Positions 26,643 through 35,234 of a stretch of DNA of 64,000 nucleotides are shown here, one piece after another. Every line of letters begins with the position of its first letter. Within the stretch, counting starts at the first letter, position 1. The notes beneath the pieces were generated by a model. The model worked only from the letters and a program-made list of their open reading frames with translations, did no database searches and was not told the origin of the DNA. A program made the translations under genes and the position numbers. The DNA comes from an uncultured Bacillaceae bacterium (GTDB lineage Bacteria > Bacillota > Bacilli > Bacillales > Caldibacillaceae), in contig CALGYZ010000065.1 in NCBI GenBank assembly GCA_937934645.1, forward strand, positions 83,868-147,867, written 5' to 3'.

Positions 26643-28871
26643 TTACATTTGTTCGTGGAATGTCCGGTTAATCACGTCAATTTGCTGTTCACGGGTCAGC
26701 TTAATGAAGTTCACCGCATATCCGGATACACGGATGGTCAATTGTGGGTATTTTTCCGGATGATCCATTGCATCAAGCAACGTATCGCGGTTCAATACGT
26801 TAACATTAAGATGGTGTCCGCGCTTGGACATATAACCGTCGAGCATACCGACTAAGTTGCTCACCTGGTCCTCATCACTGCGTCCGAGGGCTTTAGGTGT
26901 AATCGTAAAGGTATTGGAAATCCCGTCAAGAGCATCTTCGTACGGTAACTTGGAAACGGATGTCAAGGAAGCGAGAGCACCTTTTTCATCCCGTCCGTGC
27001 ATCGGGTTTGCACCCGGGGCAAATGGTTTGCCGGCTTCACGGCCGTCCGGCGTGTTACCGGTTTTCTTACCGTAAACAACGTTTGATGTAATAGTAAGTA
27101 CCGATTGCGTTGGAATGGCATTACGGTACGTTTTATGCTTACGGATTTTTCTCATAACTTCTTTAACAATCCAAACGGCAATTTCGTCAACACGGTTATC
27201 GTTGTTACCGTATTTCGGGAAGTCTCCTTCAATCTCGTAGTCAACGACAATACCGTCTTCGTCACGGATTGTTTTTACTTTTGCATGTTTAATTGCGCTC
27301 AGGGAGTCGGCTGCAACAGACAGACCGGCGATTCCGCAAGCCATCGTGCGTAAAACGTCACGGTCATGTAAGGCCATCTCGAGACGCTCGTAGCAATACT
27401 TGTCATGCATGTAGTGGATTACGTTCAGTGTGTTTACATACAGTTCGCAGAGCCAGTCAAGCATGACATCGTATTTTTCCATGACTTCATCATAATCGAG
27501 ATATTCGGAAGTAATTGGTGCGAATTTTGGAGCAACCTGTTCTTTCGATCTTTCATCCACTCCGCCGTTAATCGCATAAAGCAATGCTTTGGCAACGTTA
27601 ACGCGGGCTCCGAAGAATTGCATTTGTTTTCCGATTTTCATTGCTGATACACAGCAGGCAATACCGTAGTCGTCTCCGTAAATTTCCCGCATCATATCGT
27701 CGTTTTCATATTGGATTGCGCTTGTTTTAATGGACATTTTTGCCGCATATTTCTTAAAGTTTTCTGGCAGTTTTGTTGACCAGAGGATAGTTAAGTTCGG
27801 TTCCGGTGCAGGTCCTAGGTTATCCAGTGTATGCAGATAACGGAATGAAGTTTTCGTTACCATCGGACGTCCGTCCAGAGCCACTCCGCCAATGGATTCC
27901 GTTACCCATGTCGGGTCACCGGAGAATAACTCGTTGTACTCAGGAGTACGGGCGAATTTAACAAGGCGCAATTTCATAATGAAATGGTCAATCAGTTCTT
28001 GTGCTTCTTCCTCCGTAATATCTCCGTTTTGCAAATCTCTTTCAATATAAATATCTAAAAAGGTGGAGGTACGGCCGAGGCTCATGGCTGCACCATTTTG
28101 TTCTTTAATGGCGGCAAGATAAGCAAAATATAACCACTGAATGGCTTCTCTTGCGTTTTTTGCCGGTTTTGAAATATCGTAACCGTAAGATAATGCCATT
28201 TCTTTTAATTCTTTTAAAGCACGGATTTGTTCGGTATATTCTTCACGGTCACGGATGACATCGTCTGTCATTGTCCGTCCGCCGATATATTGTTTTTCTT
28301 TCTCTTTTTGTTCAATTAAGAAATCCACGCCGTATAAAGGTACCCGGCGGTAGTCACCGATAATCCGTCCGCGTCCGTATGCATCCGGAAGTCCGGTAAT
28401 GACTCCGTTGCGGCGGGCGGCTCTCATTTCCGGTGTATAAACATCGAATACACCCTGGTTATGGGTTTTTCGCCATTCGGTGAAAATATGTTCAACTTCT
28501 TTATCCAACTCATATCCGTATGCTTCCAATGATTGTTTTGCCATACGGATTCCGCCAAACGGCATTAAAGCACGTTTAAAAGGTTTATCTGTTTGAAAGC
28601 CTACGATTTTTTCAAGATCTTTGTCCAAATATCCCGGACCGTGGGAAGTGATCGTGGAAACGACTTTCGTGTCCGCGTCAAGGACACCGCCGGCTTCCCG
28701 TTCTTTTTTTGATAATTCCATTACCTGGTCCCAAAGCTTTTTCGTTGCTTCTGTCGGACCGGCCAGGAAGTTTTCGTCCCCGTAATAAGGTGTAAAGTTT
28801 TTCAAAATAAAGTCACGAACGTCAACTTCTTCCTGCCATTTACCAGGCTTAAAACCTTCCCAATGAGTCAT
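26643..28871 (-). CDS. pflB: Formate C-acetyltransferase (pyruvate formate-lyase)
   Basis: A 742-residue glycyl-radical enzyme that converts pyruvate and CoA to acetyl-CoA and formate. It has the catalytic adjacent cysteines in GIACCVSAMK near residue 410 and the C-terminal glycyl-radical loop RVSGYAVNF near residue 715. Size is normal for PflB. A TAGGAGG site precedes the ATG. The 365-base upstream region is AT-rich; I see no perfect Bacillus Fnr box (TGTGA-N6-TCACA), only half sites. Confidence 0.97.
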   Translation of the reverse strand: MTHWEGFKPGKWQEEVDVRDFILKNFTPYYGDENFLAGPTEATKKLWDQVMELSKKEREAGGVLDADTKVVSTITSHGPGYLDKDLEKIVGFQTDKPFKRALMPFGGIRMAKQSLEAYGYELDKEVEHIFTEWRKTHNQGVFDVYTPEMRAARRNGVITGLPDAYGRGRIIGDYRRVPLYGVDFLIEQKEKEKQYIGGRTMTDDVIRDREEYTEQIRALKELKEMALSYGYDISKPAKNAREAIQWLYFAYLAAIKEQNGAAMSLGRTSTFLDIYIERDLQNGDITEEEAQELIDHFIMKLRLVKFARTPEYNELFSGDPTWVTESIGGVALDGRPMVTKTSFRYLHTLDNLGPAPEPNLTILWSTKLPENFKKYAAKMSIKTSAIQYENDDMMREIYGDDYGIACCVSAMKIGKQMQFFGARVNVAKALLYAINGGVDERSKEQVAPKFAPITSEYLDYDEVMEKYDVMLDWLCELYVNTLNVIHYMHDKYCYERLEMALHDRDVLRTMACGIAGLSVAADSLSAIKHAKVKTIRDEDGIVVDYEIEGDFPKYGNNDNRVDEIAVWIVKEVMRKIRKHKTYRNAIPTQSVLTITSNVVYGKKTGNTPDGREAGKPFAPGANPMHGRDEKGALASLTSVSKLPYEDALDGISNTFTITPKALGRSDEDQVSNLVGMLDGYMSKRGHHLNVNVLNRDTLLDAMDHPEKYPQLTIRVSGYAVNFIKLTREQQIDVINRTFHEQM

Positions 28872-29096
28872 GTAAAAAGCCTCCTACAAGATAGTTTAAT
28901 TTTGCTCAAAACATCACATATTAAGATAAAAAATATAACAGTATGATAACTTTTTTATGTAACAGATTGAGTTTGTTAAAAAGTGATCAATCTTTCTATT
29001 CATAGAATAACATGTAAAAAATGCGTTGAGAAGGCATGTTTTTGACAAAAATGTGATAAATGCACCTTTTTCCTGCTAAACTGTTGAGAAAAACAT

Positions 29097-29120
29097 TAAT
29101 ACAAACAAATGTTTGTATTA
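29097..29120. promoter_or_regulatory. Perfect 24-bp palindrome, TetR-like operator
   Basis: Arms TAATACAAACA and TGTTTGTATTA around a central AA. Length and symmetry are typical of TetR-family operators. No TetR-type gene lies in the window, so the regulator is elsewhere or the target is autoregulated by an unknown factor. Confidence 0.5.
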
Positions 29121-29162
29121 TATCTGTTACGCCGTTTAAGTTGATCTGTACTAATATAAAGT

Positions 29163-29191
29163 TAATATTTTTTGGGCATGTCTCATATACT
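29163..29191 (+). promoter_or_regulatory. Sigma-E type promoter of the SpoVB-like gene
   Basis: TAATATT at 29163-29169 fits the sigma-E -35 pattern (KMATATT) and CATATACT at 29184-29191 fits the -10 pattern (CATACANT) with one difference; spacing is 14 bases. Transcription would begin about 40 bases before the start codon. This suits mother-cell expression during sporulation. Confidence 0.5.
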
Positions 29192-29236
29192 TGTAAAAGT
29201 ATTTGACAGGGATTTTGCAGTTAAAGGAGTTGGACC

Positions 29237-30577
29237 ATGAATCTATTTTTAAAGGGGAGCTTATTGCTGGCTGGTGCCGCATTTATATCGGAGTGTCTGG
29301 AATTTCTGATCAATTTGACGCTGACAAAAGAACTGGGGGAATACGGCATCGGCCAATATATGTCAATTGTTCCGGTTATGGCAATGACTGCAATCATAGC
29401 AAGCATGGAGCTGCCGATATCGATCGCAAAATTTATTGCGGAAAAGAATGAAGCTTACCATTTAACGTTATTAAAATATGCAACGAAATTGGCTCTTCTC
29501 ATTATTTTTCTTCTGACTGCCGGTATGGCACTCATTTTCATTGTTTTTCCGTTATTTCAGGAAATTCATCCGTTCATCCGTTGGTCAATATTAATTTTGA
29601 TTCCTGTCATTTCCACTTCTTCCATTGCCCGCGGATACTTTATGGGCGTCCAAAAAATGGGCCAGATCGCTGCGGCAAATTTACTGAGAAGATGTGTTCA
29701 TTTATTTGCGCTCGTTTTTCTTTTTCAGTTGTTTCATTTCCGGCTGGAAATTGCCATCTTAGCCGCTGTTTGTTCGTTAATTGGCGGGGAATTGTTTGTT
29801 TTAATCTATTTATTCAGCGCCTACGTTTTACAGTTGAAATATTTAAAGAAAAGACCGGCCGTTCCAATGGAAAAAAGCGAGCTGGCAAAAAGTTTACTGA
29901 AAGTGTCAGTTCCGACAACAATGATGCGGATTTTTCACTCCGTCACCCAGGCAGTCCGGCCTTTTCTCATCAAATATATTTTAGTCACCGGCGGTATGAC
30001 GGCAGAAGAGGCGACGGAAAGTTTCGGTATGATAGCAGGAGTGGCGATGACAATCGGTTTTTTCCCGGCATTTATTGCCCATTCATTAATGACCGCCCTG
30101 ATCCCGAATGTGTCGGATGCCTATGCAAAACGGGATCAGGAACAATTGTTCCGTTTGTTAAAACAGGTGATTGCCCTGACATCCTTATACGGGATTCCGG
30201 TGACTTTCTTCTTTTATTACTTTTCCGGGCAACTCACCGGGTTGTTTTTGGACAATTATCAGGCGGGGTATTATTTGCAAATTATGTTGCCGTTCTTCTT
30301 GCTTCATTATTTTTCGATTCCTTTCCAGGCCTTTTTGATTGGCATGAATATGGTAAAAGATGCATTTTTGCATGATATATGGGCAACGACTGCTTCCTTC
30401 GTCATCATGTTTATTCTCGGTTCCAACAGTAAATTTTTAGTCGACGGAGTCATTGTCGGCATGAATTTAGGTGCCGTTTTATTAATGTTGCTGCATTATT
30501 TGACCATTTGTAAAAAAATCGGCATATCCCCGTTTTTATACAGAAAAGGGAAAATCATAATCAGTGTAAGGGATTGA
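29237..30577 (+). CDS. SpoVB-like polysaccharide/lipid flippase
   Basis: A 446-residue membrane protein with about 12-13 segments of the MOP superfamily (MviN/MATE-like; SpoVB subgroup): N-terminal SLLLAGAAFISECLEFLINLTLT, GEYGIGQYMSIVPVM, and RGYFMGVQKM. It is shorter than SpoVB (about 520). Relatives move lipid-linked precursors across the membrane for peptidoglycan or spore cortex synthesis. A sigma-E type promoter lies upstream, which supports a sporulation role. GGAGTTGG precedes the ATG. Confidence 0.75.
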   Translation: MNLFLKGSLLLAGAAFISECLEFLINLTLTKELGEYGIGQYMSIVPVMAMTAIIASMELPISIAKFIAEKNEAYHLTLLKYATKLALLIIFLLTAGMALIFIVFPLFQEIHPFIRWSILILIPVISTSSIARGYFMGVQKMGQIAAANLLRRCVHLFALVFLFQLFHFRLEIAILAAVCSLIGGELFVLIYLFSAYVLQLKYLKKRPAVPMEKSELAKSLLKVSVPTTMMRIFHSVTQAVRPFLIKYILVTGGMTAEEATESFGMIAGVAMTIGFFPAFIAHSLMTALIPNVSDAYAKRDQEQLFRLLKQVIALTSLYGIPVTFFFYYFSGQLTGLFLDNYQAGYYLQIMLPFFLLHYFSIPFQAFLIGMNMVKDAFLHDIWATTASFVIMFILGSNSKFLVDGVIVGMNLGAVLLMLLHYLTICKKIGISPFLYRKGKIIISVRD

Positions 30578-30644
30578 GCATTAACTCCGGACAAAGGTCC
30601 GGTATTGTTTTATTTGCAGAAGATCGAGGATCGATCTTTTTCAG

Positions 30645-30691
30645 TTGACAGAAAAAACATTCCGGTATATAATTATCTCGAAACTGAGATA
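30645..30691 (+). promoter_or_regulatory. Sigma-A promoter with MhqR-type operator
   Basis: TTGACA (30645-30650), 17-base spacer and TATAAT (30668-30673) form an ideal sigma-A promoter. Immediately downstream TATCTC-N6-GAGATA (30674-30691) is a perfect inverted repeat matching the MhqR operator known from B. subtilis (TATCTC/GAGATA arms). A repressor bound here would cover the transcription start. It fits the downstream dioxygenase and quinone-reductase type genes. Confidence 0.75.
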
Positions 30692-30743
30692 TATTAATTA
30701 GTTATAAGGTGGTTTTGAATGTAAAAAGATGGGAGAGATTATT

Positions 30744-31355
30744 GTGTTGAAGTTTGATCCGGAAAAATTAACGGAACGGCAAAATTATAAATTTTTAACC
30801 GGTACGGTTATTCCGAGACCGGTGGCATTTGTTACCACGGTCAGCGAAGCCGGGACGATAAACGGCGCTCCTTTCAGTTACTTTAATATTGTTTCATCGG
30901 AACCGCCAATGATTTCCGTCTCGGTCCGGAGAAATAACGGCAGATTGAAAGATACGGCGAGAAACATAAAACAAAGGGGAGAATTTGTCGTTCATATCGT
31001 TGACCGGACAAACGTAGAAAAAGTTAATCAAACGGCCGCGACGCTTCCGCCGGATGTAAGTGAAGTGGAAAAAGCAGGATTAACCCCTGTTCAAAGTGAT
31101 AAAATTTCCGTTCCGGGGGTTAAAGAAGCAAAAGTCCGGTTTGAATGCCGTTTGGTTGAAGCACTTGAGCTCGGTAAAAACGGACAGGTTGGAACAGATC
31201 TCATCATCGGTGAGATTGTCCGGTATCACATTGATGAAAACATATATTATCAAAACGGCCGGATTGATCAGGCTGAATTGGAAGCTGTGAGCCGTCTGGC
31301 GGGACATAATTATGCAACCATTGGAGAAATATTTACACTTGAAAGACCAAAATAA
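30744..31355 (+). CDS. Flavin reductase-like FMN-binding protein
   Basis: About 203 residues of the FMN-binding split-barrel type (flavin reductase-like): NYKFLTGTVIPRPVAFVTTVSE, then GAPFSYFNIVSSEPPMISVSV. It resembles B. subtilis YwrF. Members reduce FMN or bind it as cofactor, sometimes as the reductase partner of a monooxygenase. GTG 30744 has GGGAGAG eight bases upstream. It is the first gene after an MhqR-type operator and precedes a ring-cleaving dioxygenase, so it likely helps handle quinones or aromatic compounds. Confidence 0.8.
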   Translation: MLKFDPEKLTERQNYKFLTGTVIPRPVAFVTTVSEAGTINGAPFSYFNIVSSEPPMISVSVRRNNGRLKDTARNIKQRGEFVVHIVDRTNVEKVNQTAATLPPDVSEVEKAGLTPVQSDKISVPGVKEAKVRFECRLVEALELGKNGQVGTDLIIGEIVRYHIDENIYYQNGRIDQAELEAVSRLAGHNYATIGEIFTLERPK

Positions 31356-31370
31356 TGCGGAGGAATGAAT

Positions 31371-32357
31371 ATGCAGCAGTTAAAAGGACACCACCACGTA
31401 ACGGCAATTACGAGCAGCGCAGAAAAAATTTATGAATTTTATACGTATACATTGGGCATGCGCCTAGTGAAGAAAACGGTGAATCAGGATGACATCCGGA
31501 CGTATCATTTATATTTCACGGACGATGTCGGTGCTCCGGGCACAGATATAACCTTTTTTGATTTTCCCGGAATTCCGAAAGGTGTTCACGGAAATGATGA
31601 AATTTATAAAACTTCTTTCCGTGTGCCGAGTGACGAAGCCCTGGAATATTGGGTGAAACGGTTTGACCGCCTTGGTGTTAACCATGGACCTGTTGAAGAA
31701 CAATTCGGAAGAAAGACACTTTTTTTTACAGACTTTGATGATCAGCAATACCAGTTAATTTCCGATGAAAACGACGATGGTGTTCCTGGCGGCACGCCAT
31801 GGAAAAAGGGTCCGATTCCCGATGAATACGCGATTACCGGATTAGGGCCGGTTTTTATCCGGGTATCCAATATTGACTATTTCAGGGCGCTGATGACAGA
31901 AGTGTTCCTGTTCCGGGAAACCGCTAAAGAAGGAAGTTATTATTTATTTGAAACCGGTCAGGGCGGAAACGGAGCCCGGGTCATCGTTGAACATAACACT
32001 GTCCTTCCGCCGGCAAGGCAAGGATACGGTACCGTCCACCACGTCGCATTCCGGGTGGATGACAGGGAAGGAATTGATGAATGGATAAAGCGGCTGACCG
32101 CTTACCGTCTGCCGAACTCCGGTTATGTTGAACGGTACTATTTTGGTTCATTGTATACACGGGTAACCCCGCAAATTTTGTTTGAAATTGCCACGGATGG
32201 ACCCGGTTTTATGGTGGATGAACCTTATGAAACCCTCGGTGAAAAGCTTTCATTACCGCCTTTTTTTGAGTCAAAACGGGAAGAAATTGAAAGATTGATC
32301 CGTCCTTTGGATACAGTAAGAAGCAATAAAGTATTTGAAAAAGAATATGAAGAATAA
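31371..32357 (+). CDS. Ring-cleaving dioxygenase (VOC family, MhqO/MhqA-like)
   Basis: About 328 residues with two vicinal-oxygen-chelate repeats. The first begins KGHHHVTAITSSAEKIYEFY, giving one metal-ligand histidine; the second has YGTVHHVAFRVDD near residue 225; the third ligand is a late glutamate (TPQILFEIATDGPGF). This is the Fe(II) or Mn(II) extradiol type found in Bacillus MhqO, MhqE and YkcA, which open catechol or hydroquinone rings. ATG 31371 suits the GCGGAGGA site. It follows the flavin reductase gene by 15 bases. Confidence 0.87.
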   Translation: MQQLKGHHHVTAITSSAEKIYEFYTYTLGMRLVKKTVNQDDIRTYHLYFTDDVGAPGTDITFFDFPGIPKGVHGNDEIYKTSFRVPSDEALEYWVKRFDRLGVNHGPVEEQFGRKTLFFTDFDDQQYQLISDENDDGVPGGTPWKKGPIPDEYAITGLGPVFIRVSNIDYFRALMTEVFLFRETAKEGSYYLFETGQGGNGARVIVEHNTVLPPARQGYGTVHHVAFRVDDREGIDEWIKRLTAYRLPNSGYVERYYFGSLYTRVTPQILFEIATDGPGFMVDEPYETLGEKLSLPPFFESKREEIERLIRPLDTVRSNKVFEKEYEE

Positions 32358-32490
32358 GATTGGACAGGATCGTTTATCCTGATTAGAGGAGCGAAATTTG
32401 TTCCATTGTGTCAAAACATTTTTATTGACAAAGTCATTTATTTCGATTTTAATTATCTTTAATTCATAATAAAAGGAAAGGTGATTGTTA

Positions 32491-33042
32491 ATGGTAAAGG
32501 TAGGAATTATTGTGGGAAGCTTGCGGAAAAATTCATTTTCCAAACAAGTGGCGGACAATGTTGTGCCGTTATTCCCGGAAGGTTTTGAAACCGAGTTTGT
32601 AGATATTGGCAATCTTCCTTTGTTTAACCAGGACTTTGAAGAAGATCTCGGAACACCTGGGGAATATACAGAATTCCGTAACAAAATTAAAGAGCTAGAT
32701 GCCGTATTATTCGTTACTCCGGAATATAACCGTTCAATCCCGGGAGTGTTAAAAAATGCATTGGATGTCGGTTCTCGTCCGTACGGTGAAAGCGTATGGA
32801 ACGGCAAACCGGCAGCCATCATTTCCCAGTCTCCGGGAACATTGGCCGGATTCGGCGCCAACCATCATCTGCGTCAGGTACTGGCATTTTTAAATATGCC
32901 GGTTGTCCAGCAACCGGAAGTGTACATCGGTTCGGTGCATGAATTGCTTGATGAAAAAGGCAAGTTAAGAAAAGATACCCTTGAATTATTGCAATCATTT
33001 GTGGATACCTTCGTCGATTTGATTAAAAGACATCAATCGTAA
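32491..33042 (+). CDS. NADPH-dependent FMN reductase / azoreductase family
   Basis: A 183-residue flavodoxin-like protein. GSLRKNSFSKQVAD near residue 8 binds the FMN phosphate, and TPEYNRSIPGVLKNALD near residue 75 is the family signature for NAD(P)H-dependent quinone, azo or chromate reductases. The start at ATG 32491 has AAAGGTGA. A TTGACA lies in the 133-base gap before it, so it may have its own promoter, but its position after the dioxygenase fits quinone detoxification by two-electron reduction. Confidence 0.85.
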   Translation: MVKVGIIVGSLRKNSFSKQVADNVVPLFPEGFETEFVDIGNLPLFNQDFEEDLGTPGEYTEFRNKIKELDAVLFVTPEYNRSIPGVLKNALDVGSRPYGESVWNGKPAAIISQSPGTLAGFGANHHLRQVLAFLNMPVVQQPEVYIGSVHELLDEKGKLRKDTLELLQSFVDTFVDLIKRHQS

Positions 33043-33055
33043 ACCTTCCGGATAT

Positions 33056-33092
33056 AAAAAGGACTTCCTGACTTTGTCAGAAGTCCTTTTTT
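33056..33092. terminator. Bidirectional terminator
   Basis: AAAAAGGACTTCCTGAC pairs with GTCAGAAGTCCTTTTTT around a three-base loop (one mismatch in the stem), between convergent genes. Confidence 0.85.
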
Positions 33093-33097
33093 ACATT

Positions 33098-33412
33098 CTA
33101 TTTCACAACGACGGCTGTACCGGTGGCGATGCACATCATCATTCCTTCACGCATCGTTTCAAAATCGAGATCAACGTCTACGATCGCATTTGCCCCGAGC
33201 CGGGCGGCTTTTTCTTTCATCTCTTTAATCGCAATTTCCCGGCCTTCTGACAGTTTGTTTTCATAAGCGCCTGACCGGCCGCCGATAATATCCGTTACAC
33301 TTGCCAGAAAGTCCCGGACCACATTGGCACCCATGATGGCCTCTCCAGATACAATTTCCTTATACTCGATAATTTCTTTTCCCTGAATGGTGTTTGTTGT
33401 TGTAACGATCGT
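33098..33412 (-). CDS. YbjQ/UPF0145 family protein with apparent ACG start
   Basis: The family (about 105 residues, small beta/alpha protein forming pentamers, once called heavy-metal binding) begins M-I-V-T-T-T and includes GANVVRDFLASVTDIIGGRSGAYE. Here the conserved N terminus is encoded in frame from 33409, but the codon at the Met position (33412-33410) is ACG, right after an ideal GGAGGGA site and preceded by an in-frame TGA. No ATG, GTG or TTG occurs in the frame before ATG 33334. Either a rare start (ACG or the following ATC) is used, or only a 78-residue shortened form from 33334 is made. It could also be a recently lost start codon or a sequence error. Confidence 0.75.
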   Translation of the reverse strand, partial: TIVTTTNTIQGKEIIEYKEIVSGEAIMGANVVRDFLASVTDIIGGRSGAYENKLSEGREIAIKEMKEKAARLGANAIVDVDLDFETMREGMMMCIATGTAVVVK

Positions 33413-33596
33413 TCAATTCCCTCCTTGTTTTTTATACTATATAATGGCCGAACGAAAAATAAGTTTCATCTGAATTGAAAAAAAATTATAAAATTTTGAA
33501 CGGGCCACCGATAACCGCTACAATGGAAATAAGGTGCAGTACCGTCCGGTTTTTTTACCCGGAAAGAAAAATTGGATCCAAAAAAGGAGCGGAAGT

Positions 33597-33971
33597 ATGG
33601 ATATATTTTGGCGCATAGCGGAAGAAAAAATTCAGCAGGCTTACCGTAATGGTGAGTTTGATGATATTGACGGAATGGGCAAGCCCCTGAGATTGGACGA
33701 TTTATCCGGTATACCGGAAGATTTGCGAATGGCGTACCGTATTTTAAAAAATGCCGGTTATACGGAAGAAGAGATGGCGATTAAAAAAGACATCATGACG
33801 ATTGAGGATTTGCTGAAAAGATGTACCGATGAAGAAGAACAGAAACTGCTGGAAAAGGATTTGTCGGAAAAATTATTACGGTACAATTCGCTGCTGGCCA
33901 AAAGACGGGTTAAGACAAATTCTTCGGTATTTAAAAATTACCAGGAAAAAATTGAAAAGCAGCTGTTGTAA
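33597..33971 (+). CDS. DUF1992 (DnaJ homologue C28 type) protein
   Basis: A 124-residue protein with the DUF1992 signature: DIFWRIAEEKIQQAYRNGEFDDIDGMGKPL, then PEDLRMAYRILKNAGYTEEE. This conserved region is also found in DNAJC28 of eukaryotes; it is helical and of unknown biochemical role. ATG 33597 follows AAGGAGCGG at the right distance. It stands alone between a divergent YbjQ gene and map. Confidence 0.82.
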   Translation: MDIFWRIAEEKIQQAYRNGEFDDIDGMGKPLRLDDLSGIPEDLRMAYRILKNAGYTEEEMAIKKDIMTIEDLLKRCTDEEEQKLLEKDLSEKLLRYNSLLAKRRVKTNSSVFKNYQEKIEKQLL

Positions 33972-34071
33972 TTAATGATTTCCGGACACAGCCGGCATTG
34001 TTTTAGCTGGAACATGCAGCGAAAGAAGAGTACAATAGATTATTGAGATTATAAACGAAGGCGGTGGACAA

Positions 34072-34833
34072 ATGATTGTTTTAAAATCTAAACGTGAAAT
34101 CGAAAACATGAAAGAAGCGGGAAGAATTCTTGCTTCCTGCCATAAGGAAATAGCCAAAATGATCAAACCGGGAATCACGACCTGGGAAATTGAAGAGTTT
34201 GTTAATGAATATTTGGCAAAGCACGGAGCTACCCCTGAACAAAAGGGATATAAAGGGTATAAATATGCAACTTGTGCAAGTATTAATGATGAAATTTGCC
34301 ACGGTTTTCCCCGGAAAAAACCATTGAAAAACGGTGATATCGTAACTATTGATATGGTTGTAAACTTAAGAGGGGCACTGGCCGATTCCGCATGGACCTA
34401 TGCCGTCGGCGAGATTTCCGAGGAAGACCAAAGACTGTTGGAAGTGACGAAAACAGCTCTTTATAAAGGTATTGAACAGGCGAAACCCGGAAACCGGATT
34501 GGCGATATCGGGCATGCGATCCAAACGTATGTTGAAGGTGAAGGTTTTTCCGTTGTCCGGGACTTTATCGGTCATGGAATCGGACAATCCATCCATGAAA
34601 AGCCTGATGTTCCTCATTTCGGCCAGCCGGGCAGGGGACCGAGAATAAAAGAGGGAATGGTATTTACCATTGAACCGATGGTTAATGCCGGAACATATTT
34701 TTCCAAAATGGACGCTAACGGATGGACGGCACGGACCGTTGACGGTAAAAATTCCGCCCAATATGAACATACGATTGCCATAACAAAAGACGGGCCGATC
34801 ATTTTAACGGATCAGGATGAAATTGCAGATTAA
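34072..34833 (+). CDS. map: Methionine aminopeptidase, type I
   Basis: A 253-residue enzyme that removes N-terminal methionine from new proteins. The dinuclear metal ligands are visible: Asp in VTIDM, Asp in LADSAW, His in GHGIG, Glu in FTIEPM and Glu in YEHT. It lies outside a ribosomal protein operon, so it may be the second copy (MapB/YflG type) that Bacillus species often have. GGCGGTGG precedes the ATG and a terminator hairpin follows. Confidence 0.93.
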   Translation: MIVLKSKREIENMKEAGRILASCHKEIAKMIKPGITTWEIEEFVNEYLAKHGATPEQKGYKGYKYATCASINDEICHGFPRKKPLKNGDIVTIDMVVNLRGALADSAWTYAVGEISEEDQRLLEVTKTALYKGIEQAKPGNRIGDIGHAIQTYVEGEGFSVVRDFIGHGIGQSIHEKPDVPHFGQPGRGPRIKEGMVFTIEPMVNAGTYFSKMDANGWTARTVDGKNSAQYEHTIAITKDGPIILTDQDEIAD

Positions 34834-34837
34834 ATGA

Positions 34838-34868
34838 AAAGGAAAAGGCGCATTTGGCCTTTTCCTTT
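34838..34868 (+). terminator. Terminator after map
   Basis: AAAGGAAAAGGC (34838-34849) pairs with GCCTTTTCCTTT (34857-34868). It lies between convergent genes and can serve both strands. Confidence 0.75.
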
Positions 34869-34872
34869 GTCA

Positions 34873-35109
34873 TTAAACCTTATTTTTTCTTAACGAGCCG
34901 AGTTCTTCGGCAATCGCCAGCATTTCACCGGGCGAGAAATTGGAACGTTTCATAACAAGCTGGTACAGGTCATACAATTCTTCATATTTTTCTTCATTAA
35001 ACTGGCCGGATTGCATGACACCGGTATTGATCAAGTTTAACTTTTCGGTAATTTTTTGAACCATGTAATTCATATTTTCTTTGCTTTTCACCGATAAATC
35101 CATACCCAT
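34873..35109 (-). CDS. yfkK: DUF1128 family protein (YfkK-like)
   Basis: A 78-residue helical protein with the DUF1128/UPF0435 pattern (KITEKLNLINTGVMQSGQF then YEELYDLYQLVMKR and FSPGEMLAIAEELGSLR). In B. subtilis yfkK is next to yfkJ, and here the next gene is the YfkJ-type phosphatase in divergent orientation, which supports the name. Function is unknown. AGGAGGATGG precedes the start. Confidence 0.85.
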   Translation of the reverse strand: MGMDLSVKSKENMNYMVQKITEKLNLINTGVMQSGQFNEEKYEELYDLYQLVMKRSNFSPGEMLAIAEELGSLRKNKV

Positions 35110-35234
35110 CCTCCTTTGCTCCGTATTTTTTCTATGATATCACAGGTTATACAGGGAGAAAATGGGAACGTTCCTGTTTATGAAAAGATGTTTTCTGATA
35201 TAATGCAAGTTAGAATATGGACATGAGGTGATTA

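Larger units (their letters stand above)
28872..29236. promoter_or_regulatory. Divergent control region between pflB and SpoVB-like gene
   Basis: This 365-base intergenic stretch has no gene. It holds AT-rich promoter sequence for pflB on the left, TGTGA- and TTGAT-like half sites, a 24-bp palindrome at 29097-29120, and a sigma-E type promoter at 29163-29191 facing right. Confidence 0.55.

Noticed and set aside
28872..29100. Bacillus Fnr box controlling pflB
   Set aside because: Only half sites (TGTGA, TTGAT) are present; no full TGTGA-N6-TCACA or TTGAT-N4-ATCAA was found.
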